A stretch of 64,000 bases of DNA, taken from positions 1 to 64,000 of the forward strand of contig JAWKLX010000017.1 in assembly GCA_041392505.1 (NCBI GenBank), read 5' to 3'. The stretch comes from UBA6168 sp041392505 (GTDB lineage: Bacteria > Bacteroidota > Bacteroidia > Chitinophagales > Saprospiraceae). Under the pieces are notes generated by a model. That model was given only the letters and a program-made list of their open reading frames with translations. It searched no databases and was not told the origin of the DNA. How positions within the stretch are numbered: the first letter of the stretch is position 1; every line of letters starts with the position of its first letter. This document shows positions 19,676 to 26,493 of the stretch, piece after piece. The position numbers and the translations under genes are program-made.

Positions 19676-20227
19676 ATGATTGATTACAATACTGTCAAGG
19701 CAGACCAAGATCTCCACCAAATCCTGCACCTTCAGGCCCGCAACCTCCCCCAAAACATCACGGATGAAGAGGCAAGGACTCAGGGTTTCGTAACTGTCCA
19801 TCACGATTTTGACCTGTTGAAACGGATGAATGAGCCGTACCCGCATGTCGTGGCTTGGGACGAGGGGCAAGTCATCGGGTACGCTTTGGTCATGCTGCGG
19901 TCATTCCAAAATGACATCCCGGTATTGGTGTCGATGTTTCAAAAAATTGACGATACTTTCTACAAGGGTGAAAAATTGGGGGAGGCCAAATATTTTGTCA
20001 TGGGCCAGGTGTGCATTGATAAAAATTATCGGGGGCAGGGTGTGTTTGCAGGGTTGTACCGGGAAATGCAGAGGCAGATGCGTCCATATTTTGATTACAT
20101 CATTACGGAAGTGGACAAACGGAATACACGCTCCTTGCGGGCGCATGAAAAGGTTGGGTTTGAAAAAGTGCAGGAATACCGTTCGGGGGTGGATTGGGTG
20201 ATTTTATTATTGCCCACCAAGATTTGA
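19676..20227 (+). CDS. GNAT-family N-acetyltransferase
   Basis: A 183-residue acyltransferase of the GCN5-related fold. The acetyl-CoA pyrophosphate loop is visible as VCIDKNYRGQGVFAGLYREM (family R/Q-x-x-G-x-G/A). The following strand and helix (FDYIITEVDKRNTRSLRAHE, then KVGFEKV) match motif B, with the Asn of N-x-R-S-x-x-x-H-E-K-V-G-F. The acceptor substrate cannot be predicted. It is monocistronic, followed by a possible small RNA and a terminator. Confidence 0.88.
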   Translation: MIDYNTVKADQDLHQILHLQARNLPQNITDEEARTQGFVTVHHDFDLLKRMNEPYPHVVAWDEGQVIGYALVMLRSFQNDIPVLVSMFQKIDDTFYKGEKLGEAKYFVMGQVCIDKNYRGQGVFAGLYREMQRQMRPYFDYIITEVDKRNTRSLRAHEKVGFEKVQEYRSGVDWVILLLPTKI

Positions 20228-20282
20228 TAAGAATGTAAATTATATGATTATAATTAGAGGTAAATTAAACTTTTTTAAAAAT

Positions 20283-20353
20283 ATTAACACCAAATAGTTT
20301 GTATTTATAAAATCATATAGTTTATATTTGCCGCATAATTATTTGGTGTTAAT
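20283..20353. repeat. Perfect 14-bp inverted repeat bracketing a promoter
   Basis: ATTAACACCAAATA (20283-20296) recurs as its exact complement at 20340-20353. The 43 bp between them hold a complete Bacteroidota promoter. The repeat may be an operator, an invertible unit or an RNA/DNA hairpin. Confidence 0.6.
20298..20330 (+). promoter_or_regulatory. Bacteroidota -33/-7 promoter
   Basis: TTTG at 20298-20301 and TATATTTG at 20323-20330, with 21 bp between, match the TTTG / TAnnTTTG consensus. Transcription would start near 20337, into a region without a sizeable gene. Confidence 0.5.
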
Positions 20354-20455
20354 CTTCAGACTTTCACATTTTGTGAGAAGCACGCTCTCTCTCTTTTAAC
20401 CTATGAAAACCTTTTACCCCCTCTAAGTGGCTGCACTTTTGAGGGGGTATTTTGT
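20337..20455 (+). ncRNA. Candidate small RNA of about 115 nt
   Basis: A predicted promoter at 20298-20330 and a terminator hairpin at 20416-20448 delimit a short transcript. It contains a small hairpin (CTTTCACA..TGTGAGAAG, about 20360-20380). A 7-codon frame, ATG at 20403 (MKTFYPL), ends inside the terminator stem. It could be a regulatory RNA or a leader peptide unit. No known RNA family is recognised. Confidence 0.3.
20416..20448. terminator. Terminator hairpin ACCCCCTC/GAGGGGGT
   Basis: An 8-bp GC-rich stem (20416-20423 with 20441-20448) is followed by ATTTTGTTTTGG on the plus strand. It lies between the GNAT gene and the convergent xdhC gene. Confidence 0.65.
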
Positions 20456-20483
20456 TTTGGGTAGGTGCATAAATGGCAGCCAT

Positions 20484-21512
20484 TTACAAAAACTCATTTT
20501 TCACCTTAATGATTTCCCCCATCACGCTCAACGCAATCTCTCCCGGTGTCTTGGCATTGATGTCCACTCCAATCGGTGCGTGCACCCGTGCAATTTCATC
20601 TTCCGAAAATCCCGCCTCTTGCAAACGGGCAATGCGTTTTGCATGCGTTTTTCGGCTGCCGAGCGCTCCAATATAAGCTACGTCAGACTTCAACAAAATG
20701 CGCAATGCGTTGTCGTCAATTTTTGGATCATGCGAAAGGATGACTGCATACGTGTAAGCATCCAGCGTAAAATCGGAAAGCACTTCCGAGGGATATTTTT
20801 CAAACAACTGATCGGGTGGGGTAGGGAACTGCGTCTTTTTTGCAAAAACACCCCGCGGGTCGATCACCACCGTTTCGAACCCGTACATGCCTGCCAATTT
20901 CACCAAATCCACGGTAATGTGCGCTGCACCAATGATGAGTATTTGGCTTTTCCTCGGGAAGACTTGGGCGAAATATTGGCTGTCCTCGATTACTTGATTT
21001 TTGCGCTCCCGATAGGTGCGGAGCGATTCCTCTTTTATTTCTTCGGAAATCGGTTGCCCGGCAATAGCTCCGTTCGGCAAAACGACCGTGTGTTCCCCAA
21101 CCCCATCCACGATTTTGGTCAAAAGCACGCAAGGCTCGTTTTTTTCAAAGCAAATTTCCAGTTGTTTCCAAGCGAGCTGTTCTTCCACCCTTTCGTCGAA
21201 GGCGAAAAATCGTTCAACGAAAACTTGCATGCTGCCGCCACAACTTAGTCCGACGGCCCAAGCATCCTCATCCGTCACGCCATAGGCCAAGCGTTTTCCA
21301 ATGCCATTTTCGATCAAAGGCAAAGCGGCTTTGATAACAGCTCCTTCCACGCAGCCGCCGCTGACTGAACCTGCCATTTCCATGTCCTCCGAAATGAGCA
21401 TCGTCGAACCGACCGGGCGTGGGGAGGAGCCCCAGGTTTGGATGACGGTAGCTACGGCAAAAGGTTTGTGATTATTTGTCCAGCTGGTGATTGTTCCAAG
21501 TAATTCTTTCAT
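20484..21512 (-). CDS. XdhC/CoxI-family molybdenum cofactor maturation factor
   Basis: A 342-residue two-domain protein of the XdhC family, which binds and sulfurates molybdenum cofactor before its insertion into xanthine-dehydrogenase-type enzymes. The N-terminal XdhC_CoxI domain has GSSPRPVGSTMLI, GSVSGGCVEGAVI and LSCGGSMQVFVE with its cysteines. The C-terminal Rossmann domain has ILIIGAAHITVDLVKLAGMY, VVIDPRGVFA, AVILSHDPKIDD and the closing HAPIGVDINAKTPGEIALSV. It stands about 2.7 kb upstream of coxM on the opposite strand and probably serves the CO dehydrogenase together with the coxF product. It has full family length and no frameshift. Confidence 0.92.
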   Translation of the reverse strand: MKELLGTITSWTNNHKPFAVATVIQTWGSSPRPVGSTMLISEDMEMAGSVSGGCVEGAVIKAALPLIENGIGKRLAYGVTDEDAWAVGLSCGGSMQVFVERFFAFDERVEEQLAWKQLEICFEKNEPCVLLTKIVDGVGEHTVVLPNGAIAGQPISEEIKEESLRTYRERKNQVIEDSQYFAQVFPRKSQILIIGAAHITVDLVKLAGMYGFETVVIDPRGVFAKKTQFPTPPDQLFEKYPSEVLSDFTLDAYTYAVILSHDPKIDDNALRILLKSDVAYIGALGSRKTHAKRIARLQEAGFSEDEIARVHAPIGVDINAKTPGEIALSVMGEIIKVKNEFL

Positions 21513-21661
21513 TTTTTGATTGATTTAAAAAGATAATTTTCAAATTGTATGTATCTACAAGATTTTTATTAGGTTTGCGTAAACCTAATTCGCCTTGCCC
21601 TGTTAGCTTTTCTTCCACAAAAATCCAAAGTAAAAATACACTTCGCAAAGTCGGAAAATAG

Positions 21662-22132
21662 ATGCAAACACACAACAATACCTGTCGTTGCCGTAAGGGC
21701 CACAAGATAGAAAACCGGAGTCGTTTTCTACCTGTCCTGACGGGTGTTGTCATTGCGTTGTTGCCCAAATGCCCGTTTTGCATCATGGCCTATTCCAGTG
21801 CCATTACCCTCTGTAGCGGTGCAAAAATCTACGATCACAACCCCACTTGGGTCTCCTATATCTCCATTGTTTTGGCTGCGCTCACCTTTTTTCTAATACT
21901 TTGGAATTACAAGGGCCGACGGACGATCGCTTCTGCTGCCATGATCCTCACTGGCAGCTATTTCATACTTGACAGTGAGTTGCGGACGGGCGATTTTGAA
22001 AACTATTACTGGGGTGTCGGAAGCCTACTTTTTGGGGTCTGGGTAAATGGCAGCTTCGGCTATTTTTATAGAAAATATTTCGGGAAAGAATCAAAGGCAA
22101 GTAGCCTCAAAACAACAAACCAAGGACTATGA
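21662..22132 (+). CDS. Membrane protein with CPFC motif
   Basis: A 156-residue protein with four likely helices. A Cys-rich N-terminus (NTCRCRKGHK) leads into helix one, which ends in LLPKCPFCIMAYSSAITLC. The remaining helices follow, then a basic tail. The CPxC at the membrane edge is reminiscent of small metal or mercury transport proteins (MerC/MerF-like), but this is a resemblance in layout, not a family assignment. Its stop overlaps the start of the next gene by 4 bp (ATGA), so the two are translationally coupled. Confidence 0.75.
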   Translation: MQTHNNTCRCRKGHKIENRSRFLPVLTGVVIALLPKCPFCIMAYSSAITLCSGAKIYDHNPTWVSYISIVLAALTFFLILWNYKGRRTIASAAMILTGSYFILDSELRTGDFENYYWGVGSLLFGVWVNGSFGYFYRKYFGKESKASSLKTTNQGL

Positions 22133-23208
22133 AATTACTCATCGGCACAAGCAAAGGCTTGGTCGTCTATCATAAAAAAGCGGCAAGGTGGCAGGTTGAA
22201 AAAGTGCATTTCCTCGGCTTTCCAGTCTCGACCATTTTAGTGGATGAGCGCTCGGGTACCTGGTGGTTGGGGCTGGCGCACCGGCACTGGGGGCAAAAAT
22301 TGCATTTTTCCAATGACGGAGGATTGACATGGGAGTCAGTGCCCATGCCGACTTATCCGGAAAATGTGGAATTGAAACCGGGTAGAAGAGCCGTTTTGAA
22401 AAAAATCTGGTGCATGGCTGGAGGGGGGGCTGACAAACCCGGTCAACTTTGGTTGGGCACTGAACCCGGTGGCCTTTTTTTGTCAAAGGACAATGGCCAA
22501 CATTTCGACCTCGTCGAAAGCCTCTGGAACCACCCCAGCCGCAGCAATGAAAACCAATGGTTCGGCGCAGGCCGGGACGAGCCGTTTATCCATAGCATCG
22601 TTGTTGATCCGCGGGATAGCGACCATGTTTACATCGCCGTGAGCTGCGCTGGAGTTTTTGAAACAAAGGATGGCGGGCAAACGTGGCAGCCCAAAAACAA
22701 TGGTTTGAAAGCAGCCTATTTGCCGAATCCAAATGTGGAAATCGGCCATGATCCTCACTTGTTGTTGGCCTGTCGGCAATATCCCAACGTGCTCTGGCAG
22801 CAAAACCATTGCGGTATTTTCCGCAGCTCGGATGGTGGCGAAAACTGGGATGATGTGACTGATAAAAATAGTTTGGCCGACTACGGTTTTGCCCTCGCCA
22901 TCGACGATGAAAACCCGTTGCGGGCTTGGGTCATTCCAGCTGTTAGCGATGTGGAAAGGGTAGCCCCCGACTTGTCGCTGGTAGTTTGCCGGACGGATGA
23001 TGGTGGCAAATCTTGGCAGCCACTCCGGAATGGTTTGCCGCAGGATACCTGCTTTGACATTGTTTTTCGGCATTCCCTATTTCGTAAAAATGGCGTAATG
23101 GTTTTCGGGACGACAACGGGGAATTTGTATTTATCGGAAAATGATGGGGAGACGTGGATGTGTATTTCGAATAATTTGGCGAGGGTGGATTATGTGGTAA
23201 TTGCTTGA
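22129..23208 (+). CDS. Six-bladed Asp-box (BNR) beta-propeller protein
   Basis: A 359-residue sialidase-fold protein. Six Asp-box loops of the S-x-D-x-G-x-x-W/F type are visible at regular spacing: FSNDGGLTW, LSKDNGQHF, ETKDGGQTW, RSSDGGENW, RTDDGGKSW and LSENDGETW. No signal peptide is present, so it should be cytoplasmic. The arginine triad and Tyr/Glu pair of true sialidases are not evident, so glycosidase activity is doubtful. Such proteins are commonly annotated as exo-alpha-sialidase or WD40/YVTN-like. It is coupled to the preceding membrane protein by a 4-bp overlap. Confidence 0.88.
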   Translation: MKLLIGTSKGLVVYHKKAARWQVEKVHFLGFPVSTILVDERSGTWWLGLAHRHWGQKLHFSNDGGLTWESVPMPTYPENVELKPGRRAVLKKIWCMAGGGADKPGQLWLGTEPGGLFLSKDNGQHFDLVESLWNHPSRSNENQWFGAGRDEPFIHSIVVDPRDSDHVYIAVSCAGVFETKDGGQTWQPKNNGLKAAYLPNPNVEIGHDPHLLLACRQYPNVLWQQNHCGIFRSSDGGENWDDVTDKNSLADYGFALAIDDENPLRAWVIPAVSDVERVAPDLSLVVCRTDDGGKSWQPLRNGLPQDTCFDIVFRHSLFRKNGVMVFGTTTGNLYLSENDGETWMCISNNLARVDYVVIA

Positions 23209-23237
23209 AAAAATATGATAAAAATAGAAACGCTGAC

Positions 23238-23320
23238 AACACGGATATAGCGGATTTTTCACGGATATTAAACTTGTACAAAAATCCGTGTATATCCGCC
23301 CAATCTGCGTCATCTGTGTT
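23238..23320. repeat. Imperfect inverted repeat (ACACGGAT / ATCCGTGT type)
   Basis: The segment beginning AACACGGATATAGCGGATTT is mirrored by AAAAATCCGTGTATATCCG and a further ATCTGTGTT. Repeats of this ATCCGTGT type are found between genes in many bacterial genomes. I see no coding role. Confidence 0.5.
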
Positions 23321-23342
23321 CCCATTGTTGTTAAATATTTTT

Positions 23343-24218
23343 ATGAAAAATAATTTAAAAATATTGACCTCTCTTTGGTTCTTGATCGGGCTCGTACTTC
23401 TTTTATTAAACGATTTTATTTTTAAGGAAATATATGGAAATTGGTTGACGGGGAAATTGTCGGATTTTGCAGGGTTATTTATTTTTCCATTGTTTTGGAC
23501 AGCTATTTTTCCAAAAAATAAAAATAAAATATTCTTGTTGACGGCGGTGTTTTTTATTTTTTGGAAATCACCGTATAGCCAATCTTTACTGGATTCTTGG
23601 AATCAATTTATGTTTGTTGATATAGCGAGGGTGGTGGATTATTCTGATTTAATGGCGTTGATAGTTTTGCCGTTGGCTTATTTTTATTTTGAGGAAAAAG
23701 AGGATATGAAATTCTTGAAGGTCAACCCTTTCTTTCCGCTGGTGGTGTCGTCATTTGCATTTGTTGCGACTTCATTGCCACCTGAAGTGTATGAGTCAGT
23801 CAAAAATTATTCGTTTTCTTGTTCAAAAGACGATCTGAAAAAACGGATTTTTTATTTACCTGTAGTTGAAAATAAATGGAGGAAGGAATATCGATTTGAT
23901 ACAATAAGTGGATATTATATCGGTAATAAATATAATGACTCCACTAAAGTTGAAAATGAAATAATTCAATTGTTTTTTCAAAATAAAGATTCCTTATGGC
24001 TGGCAATTCAAGATTCAACTATCGGTCGTTATTACGAAACTTTGGGAGTGATAAATGGGGATGATTTCCAATCATCTTTGGAATTAAATCTTTTATCAAC
24101 TGGCGGGAGGAGGGGCTTTTTCTCTAATTCAAAAAAAGTTGATAAGGCGATTTTAGAAAAATACTTGAATTCATTCGAGACCCTAATTGTCAATGAATTA
24201 AAAAAGGAATGTCCCTAA
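23343..24218 (+). CDS. Hypothetical membrane protein with soluble tail
   Basis: 291 residues from the ATG at 23343 (MKNNLKILTSLWFLIGLVLL); the upstream frame is repeat sequence, so this start is preferred. Three to four hydrophobic helices fill about residues 8-125 (GLVLLLLNDFIF, LFIFPLFWTAIFP, LLTAVFFIFW, LMALIVLPLAYFYF). A fifth at about 135-150 is followed by a soluble domain of about 145 residues. The first loop carries GNWLTGKLSDFAGLFIFPLF, a motif I have seen in uncharacterised Bacteroidota proteins. AT content is higher than in the neighbours. Function unknown. Confidence 0.75.
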   Translation: MKNNLKILTSLWFLIGLVLLLLNDFIFKEIYGNWLTGKLSDFAGLFIFPLFWTAIFPKNKNKIFLLTAVFFIFWKSPYSQSLLDSWNQFMFVDIARVVDYSDLMALIVLPLAYFYFEEKEDMKFLKVNPFFPLVVSSFAFVATSLPPEVYESVKNYSFSCSKDDLKKRIFYLPVVENKWRKEYRFDTISGYYIGNKYNDSTKVENEIIQLFFQNKDSLWLAIQDSTIGRYYETLGVINGDDFQSSLELNLLSTGGRRGFFSNSKKVDKAILEKYLNSFETLIVNELKKECP

Positions 24219-24252
24219 CAGACAAAAAATTAAACAATAAAACAATTTAACA

Positions 24253-25122
24253 ATGATACCTGCACCATTTAACTACGAAGCGCCCACCACCCTTGGTGAA
24301 GCGCTGTCTCTCCTCGAACAACACGGGGATGAGGCCAAAATCCTTGCAGGTGGCCATTCCCTCCTTCCGATGATGAAGCTCCGCTTCGCACAACCGGAAA
24401 CGTTGATCGACATCAACAACATCCCCGGCTTGGCGTACATCAAGGAAGAAGGCGGCTACCTTAAAATCGGGGCACTGACCCGGGAGGTCGAATTGGAAGA
24501 ATCGGATATCATCCACTCCAAGTACCCCATTTTTACCGATGCCTCCAAACTTATTGCCGATCCGTCCGTGCGCAACATGGGTACCGTTGGTGGCAACATT
24601 GCCCACGGGGACGCAGCCAACGACCACCCTGCCGTCATGATAGCCTTGCGGGCTTCGGTCGAAATCACGGGCAAGGACGGGAGCCGCTTAGTCCCTATTG
24701 ATGAGTTTTTCTTTGGGTTTTATATGACTGCCGTTCAGGAAAATGAAATCCTCACAGCCATCCATATTCCTTCCCTGCCTGCTGGCAGCGGCAGTGCTTA
24801 TCACAAATTGGAGCGCAAAGTCGGGGACTATGCTACCGCCGGTGCTGCCGTTGTGCTGACTATTGATGGCAGCGGAACGGTCACTTATGCCGGCATCGGC
24901 CTTACCAATGTGAACCCAACGCCGCTGCGGGCCGCCCGTTCGGAAGAGGCACTTTTAGGTAAAAAACTGACCGACGAAACGATTGCCCAAGCCGCACAAT
25001 TCGCCAGTGAAGACTGCAGCCCGTCAGCTGATCTGCGCGGTGATGAAGAATACAAGCGGGCGATGGTCGGGGTGTTGGTAAAACGAATGATCCATAAAGC
25101 TGCGGAACGCGCTATGGGGTAA
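24253..25122 (+). CDS. coxM: CO dehydrogenase medium (FAD) subunit CoxM
   Basis: The flavoprotein subunit that accepts electrons from the iron-sulfur subunit and passes them to quinone or another acceptor. It has 289 residues, the usual length. The two FAD-binding motifs of the family are present: AGGHSLLPMMKLR near residue 35 and GTVGGNIAHGDAANDHPA near 113. The C-terminal CoxM domain follows (AGAAVVLTIDGSG...GIGLTNVNPTPLRA). It is the first gene of the cox operon. A palindrome of 21-bp arms separates it from coxS. Confidence 0.95.
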   Translation: MIPAPFNYEAPTTLGEALSLLEQHGDEAKILAGGHSLLPMMKLRFAQPETLIDINNIPGLAYIKEEGGYLKIGALTREVELEESDIIHSKYPIFTDASKLIADPSVRNMGTVGGNIAHGDAANDHPAVMIALRASVEITGKDGSRLVPIDEFFFGFYMTAVQENEILTAIHIPSLPAGSGSAYHKLERKVGDYATAGAAVVLTIDGSGTVTYAGIGLTNVNPTPLRAARSEEALLGKKLTDETIAQAAQFASEDCSPSADLRGDEEYKRAMVGVLVKRMIHKAAERAMG

Positions 25123-25127
25123 TTTAT

Positions 25128-25205
25128 AATGAGAGAAGGAGAGAATGAGTGAATATTCAATCATTCTCTCCTTCTCTCATTCAGTCATTCTTTCCTTCTC
25201 TCATT
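25128..25205. repeat. Palindrome with duplicated right arm between coxM and coxS
   Basis: The left arm is 25128-25148 (AATGAGAGAAGGAGAGAATG plus A). Its exact complement is 25161-25181, and a second near-copy of the right arm is at 25185-25205. Arms consist of short tandem GAGA-type words. It leaves 18 bp before the coxS start. Confidence 0.7.
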
Positions 25206-25223
25206 CATCACAAACTAAAAAAA

Positions 25224-25727
25224 ATGACAAAAAAAATAACCATAACGGTCAATGGAACGCCGCACACTGCGGAGGTAGAGCCTCGCTTATTGCTCGTCCA
25301 TTTCATCCGGGAAAACCTGTCTATGACAGGAACGCATATCGGCTGCGACACCACCAGTTGCGGAGCCTGCACTATTTTACTTAATGGGAAATCTGTCAAA
25401 TCCTGCACCGTGCTCGCTGTGCAAGCTGATGGCAAAGAAGTGACTACCGTAGAGGGGCTTGCCGCTCCCGGTACATTGCATCCTTTGCAGGAAGGGTTCA
25501 AAGAAAACCACGGCCTGCACTGTGGATTCTGCACGCCTGGCATGCTCATGCGGGCCAAAGAATTGTTGGAGAAAAACCCAAACCCAACGGAAGAAGAAAT
25601 CCGCTGGGGTATTTCTGGCAACCTCTGCCGTTGTACGGGCTACAACAATATTGTACGCTCCATCCAATGGGCAAGCGCCAAAATGCGGGGAGAAGAAACG
25701 CCGTCTTCTGAGCCGGAATTTGTTTAA
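25224..25727 (+). CDS. coxS: CO dehydrogenase small (iron-sulfur) subunit CoxS
   Basis: A 167-residue subunit carrying two [2Fe-2S] clusters that wire the molybdenum site to FAD. I use the ATG at 25224 (MTKKITITVNG); the upstream extension is palindrome sequence. The plant-type cluster is held by CDTTSCGACTILLNG and a later Cys (VKSC). The second, four-helix cluster is held by CGFCTPGM and CRCTGYNNIV. Both sets of four cysteines are complete. The C-terminal tail is longer than the minimum and acidic. Function is firm by family. Confidence 0.96.
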   Translation: MTKKITITVNGTPHTAEVEPRLLLVHFIRENLSMTGTHIGCDTTSCGACTILLNGKSVKSCTVLAVQADGKEVTTVEGLAAPGTLHPLQEGFKENHGLHCGFCTPGMLMRAKELLEKNPNPTEEEIRWGISGNLCRCTGYNNIVRSIQWASAKMRGEETPSSEPEFV

Positions 25728-25770
25728 TTAAAAAATTTAAAGTGTAAAATAGGAAATGTTGAAAGGTATT

Positions 25771-25810
25771 AATGTAAAATGTAAAATAAGGAATGTAAAA
25801 TGTAAAAGTG
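25771..25810 (+). repeat. 40-bp direct repeat, left copy
   Basis: It is identical in all 40 positions to 26317-26356. It consists of TGTAAAA words around a central AATAAGG. The two copies bracket the four-helix-bundle gene. Confidence 0.85.
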
Positions 25811-25912
25811 TAGTGCGATCAAACTGCTTCTACATTCTGCAATTGTTATTTTTTATTTTATATTATTCATAAAAGGGGCAAGGTGAAATGGAGTAATTTA
25901 AAATTAAATATT

Positions 25913-26323
25913 ATGAAAAGCTCCGACACACCTTCTTTACGAAAATTTGATCTCGAAGACCGCCTAATTGTTTTTGCCAGTATGGTTATTGACATTGTAG
26001 AAAAATTGCCGAACAATAATATTGCAGCCAAGAATTTGGGCGGGCAATTGGTTCGTTCGGGGACTTCACCAGCACTTAATTATGGTGAAGCGCAAGGGGC
26101 GGAAAGCAAAAAGGATTTTATCCATAAAATGGGCGTCGTTTTGAAAGAACTAAGGGAAACAAAGGTTAACCATAGAATCATTCAATTACGTAACTGGATA
26201 GATGATGTAATTTTGGAAAAAGCAATTGATGAAAATTCTCAATTAATTGCCATTATTTCTTCCAGTATAAAAACAGCAAAAGGGAATTTGCTAATTGAAA
26301 AGAAAGGAAATGCGAAAATGTAA
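25913..26323 (+). CDS. Four-helix bundle protein (23S rRNA IVP family)
   Basis: 136 residues from the ATG at 25913 (MKSSDTPSLRKFDLEDRLI). The family signature is clear: a first helix RLIVFASMVIDIVEKLP, then NNIAAKNLGGQLVRSGTSPA, then NYGEAQGAESKKDFIHKM and VLKELRETKVNHRIIQ. These proteins are encoded in 23S rRNA intervening sequences and also stand free in many Bacteroidota genomes. Their function is not established; a relative, Avd, works in diversity-generating retroelements. Here the gene sits between coxS and coxL, flanked by identical 40-bp repeats. It looks like an insertion, not a cox component. Confidence 0.93.
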   Translation: MKSSDTPSLRKFDLEDRLIVFASMVIDIVEKLPNNNIAAKNLGGQLVRSGTSPALNYGEAQGAESKKDFIHKMGVVLKELRETKVNHRIIQLRNWIDDVILEKAIDENSQLIAIISSSIKTAKGNLLIEKKGNAKM

Positions 26324-26356
26324 AATGTAAAATAAGGAATGTAAAATGTAAAAGTG
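26317..26356 (+). repeat. 40-bp direct repeat, right copy
   Basis: Identical to 25771-25810. It overlaps the last codons and stop of the four-helix-bundle gene. Confidence 0.85.
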
Positions 26357-26371
26357 GTTTTAGATTAGAGC

Positions 26372-26485
26372 CTTTTACATCTCTTATTTTACATCTTACA
26401 TTTAAAAATCATTTTTCATCAATTCATTTTGCCTTGCTCCTAAACCATTTTACATTTCTTATTTTACATCTTACATTTTACATTT
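26372..26485 (-). repeat. Inverted copies of the TGTAAAA repeat
   Basis: Two near-copies of the 40-bp repeat in opposite orientation lie at 26372-26403 and 26446-26485. They make the coxL leader capable of large hairpins with 26317-26356. The spacer ends 8 bp before the coxL start. Confidence 0.7.
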
Positions 26486-26493
26486 AAAAAATC

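Noticed and set aside
20283..20353. Confident call of an invertible promoter
   Set aside because: No gene is positioned to be switched in either direction and no invertase gene is near, so only the repeat and promoter are reported.
22129..23208. Functional sialidase
   Set aside because: Asp boxes are present, but the catalytic Arg triad and Tyr/Glu are not evident and there is no signal peptide.
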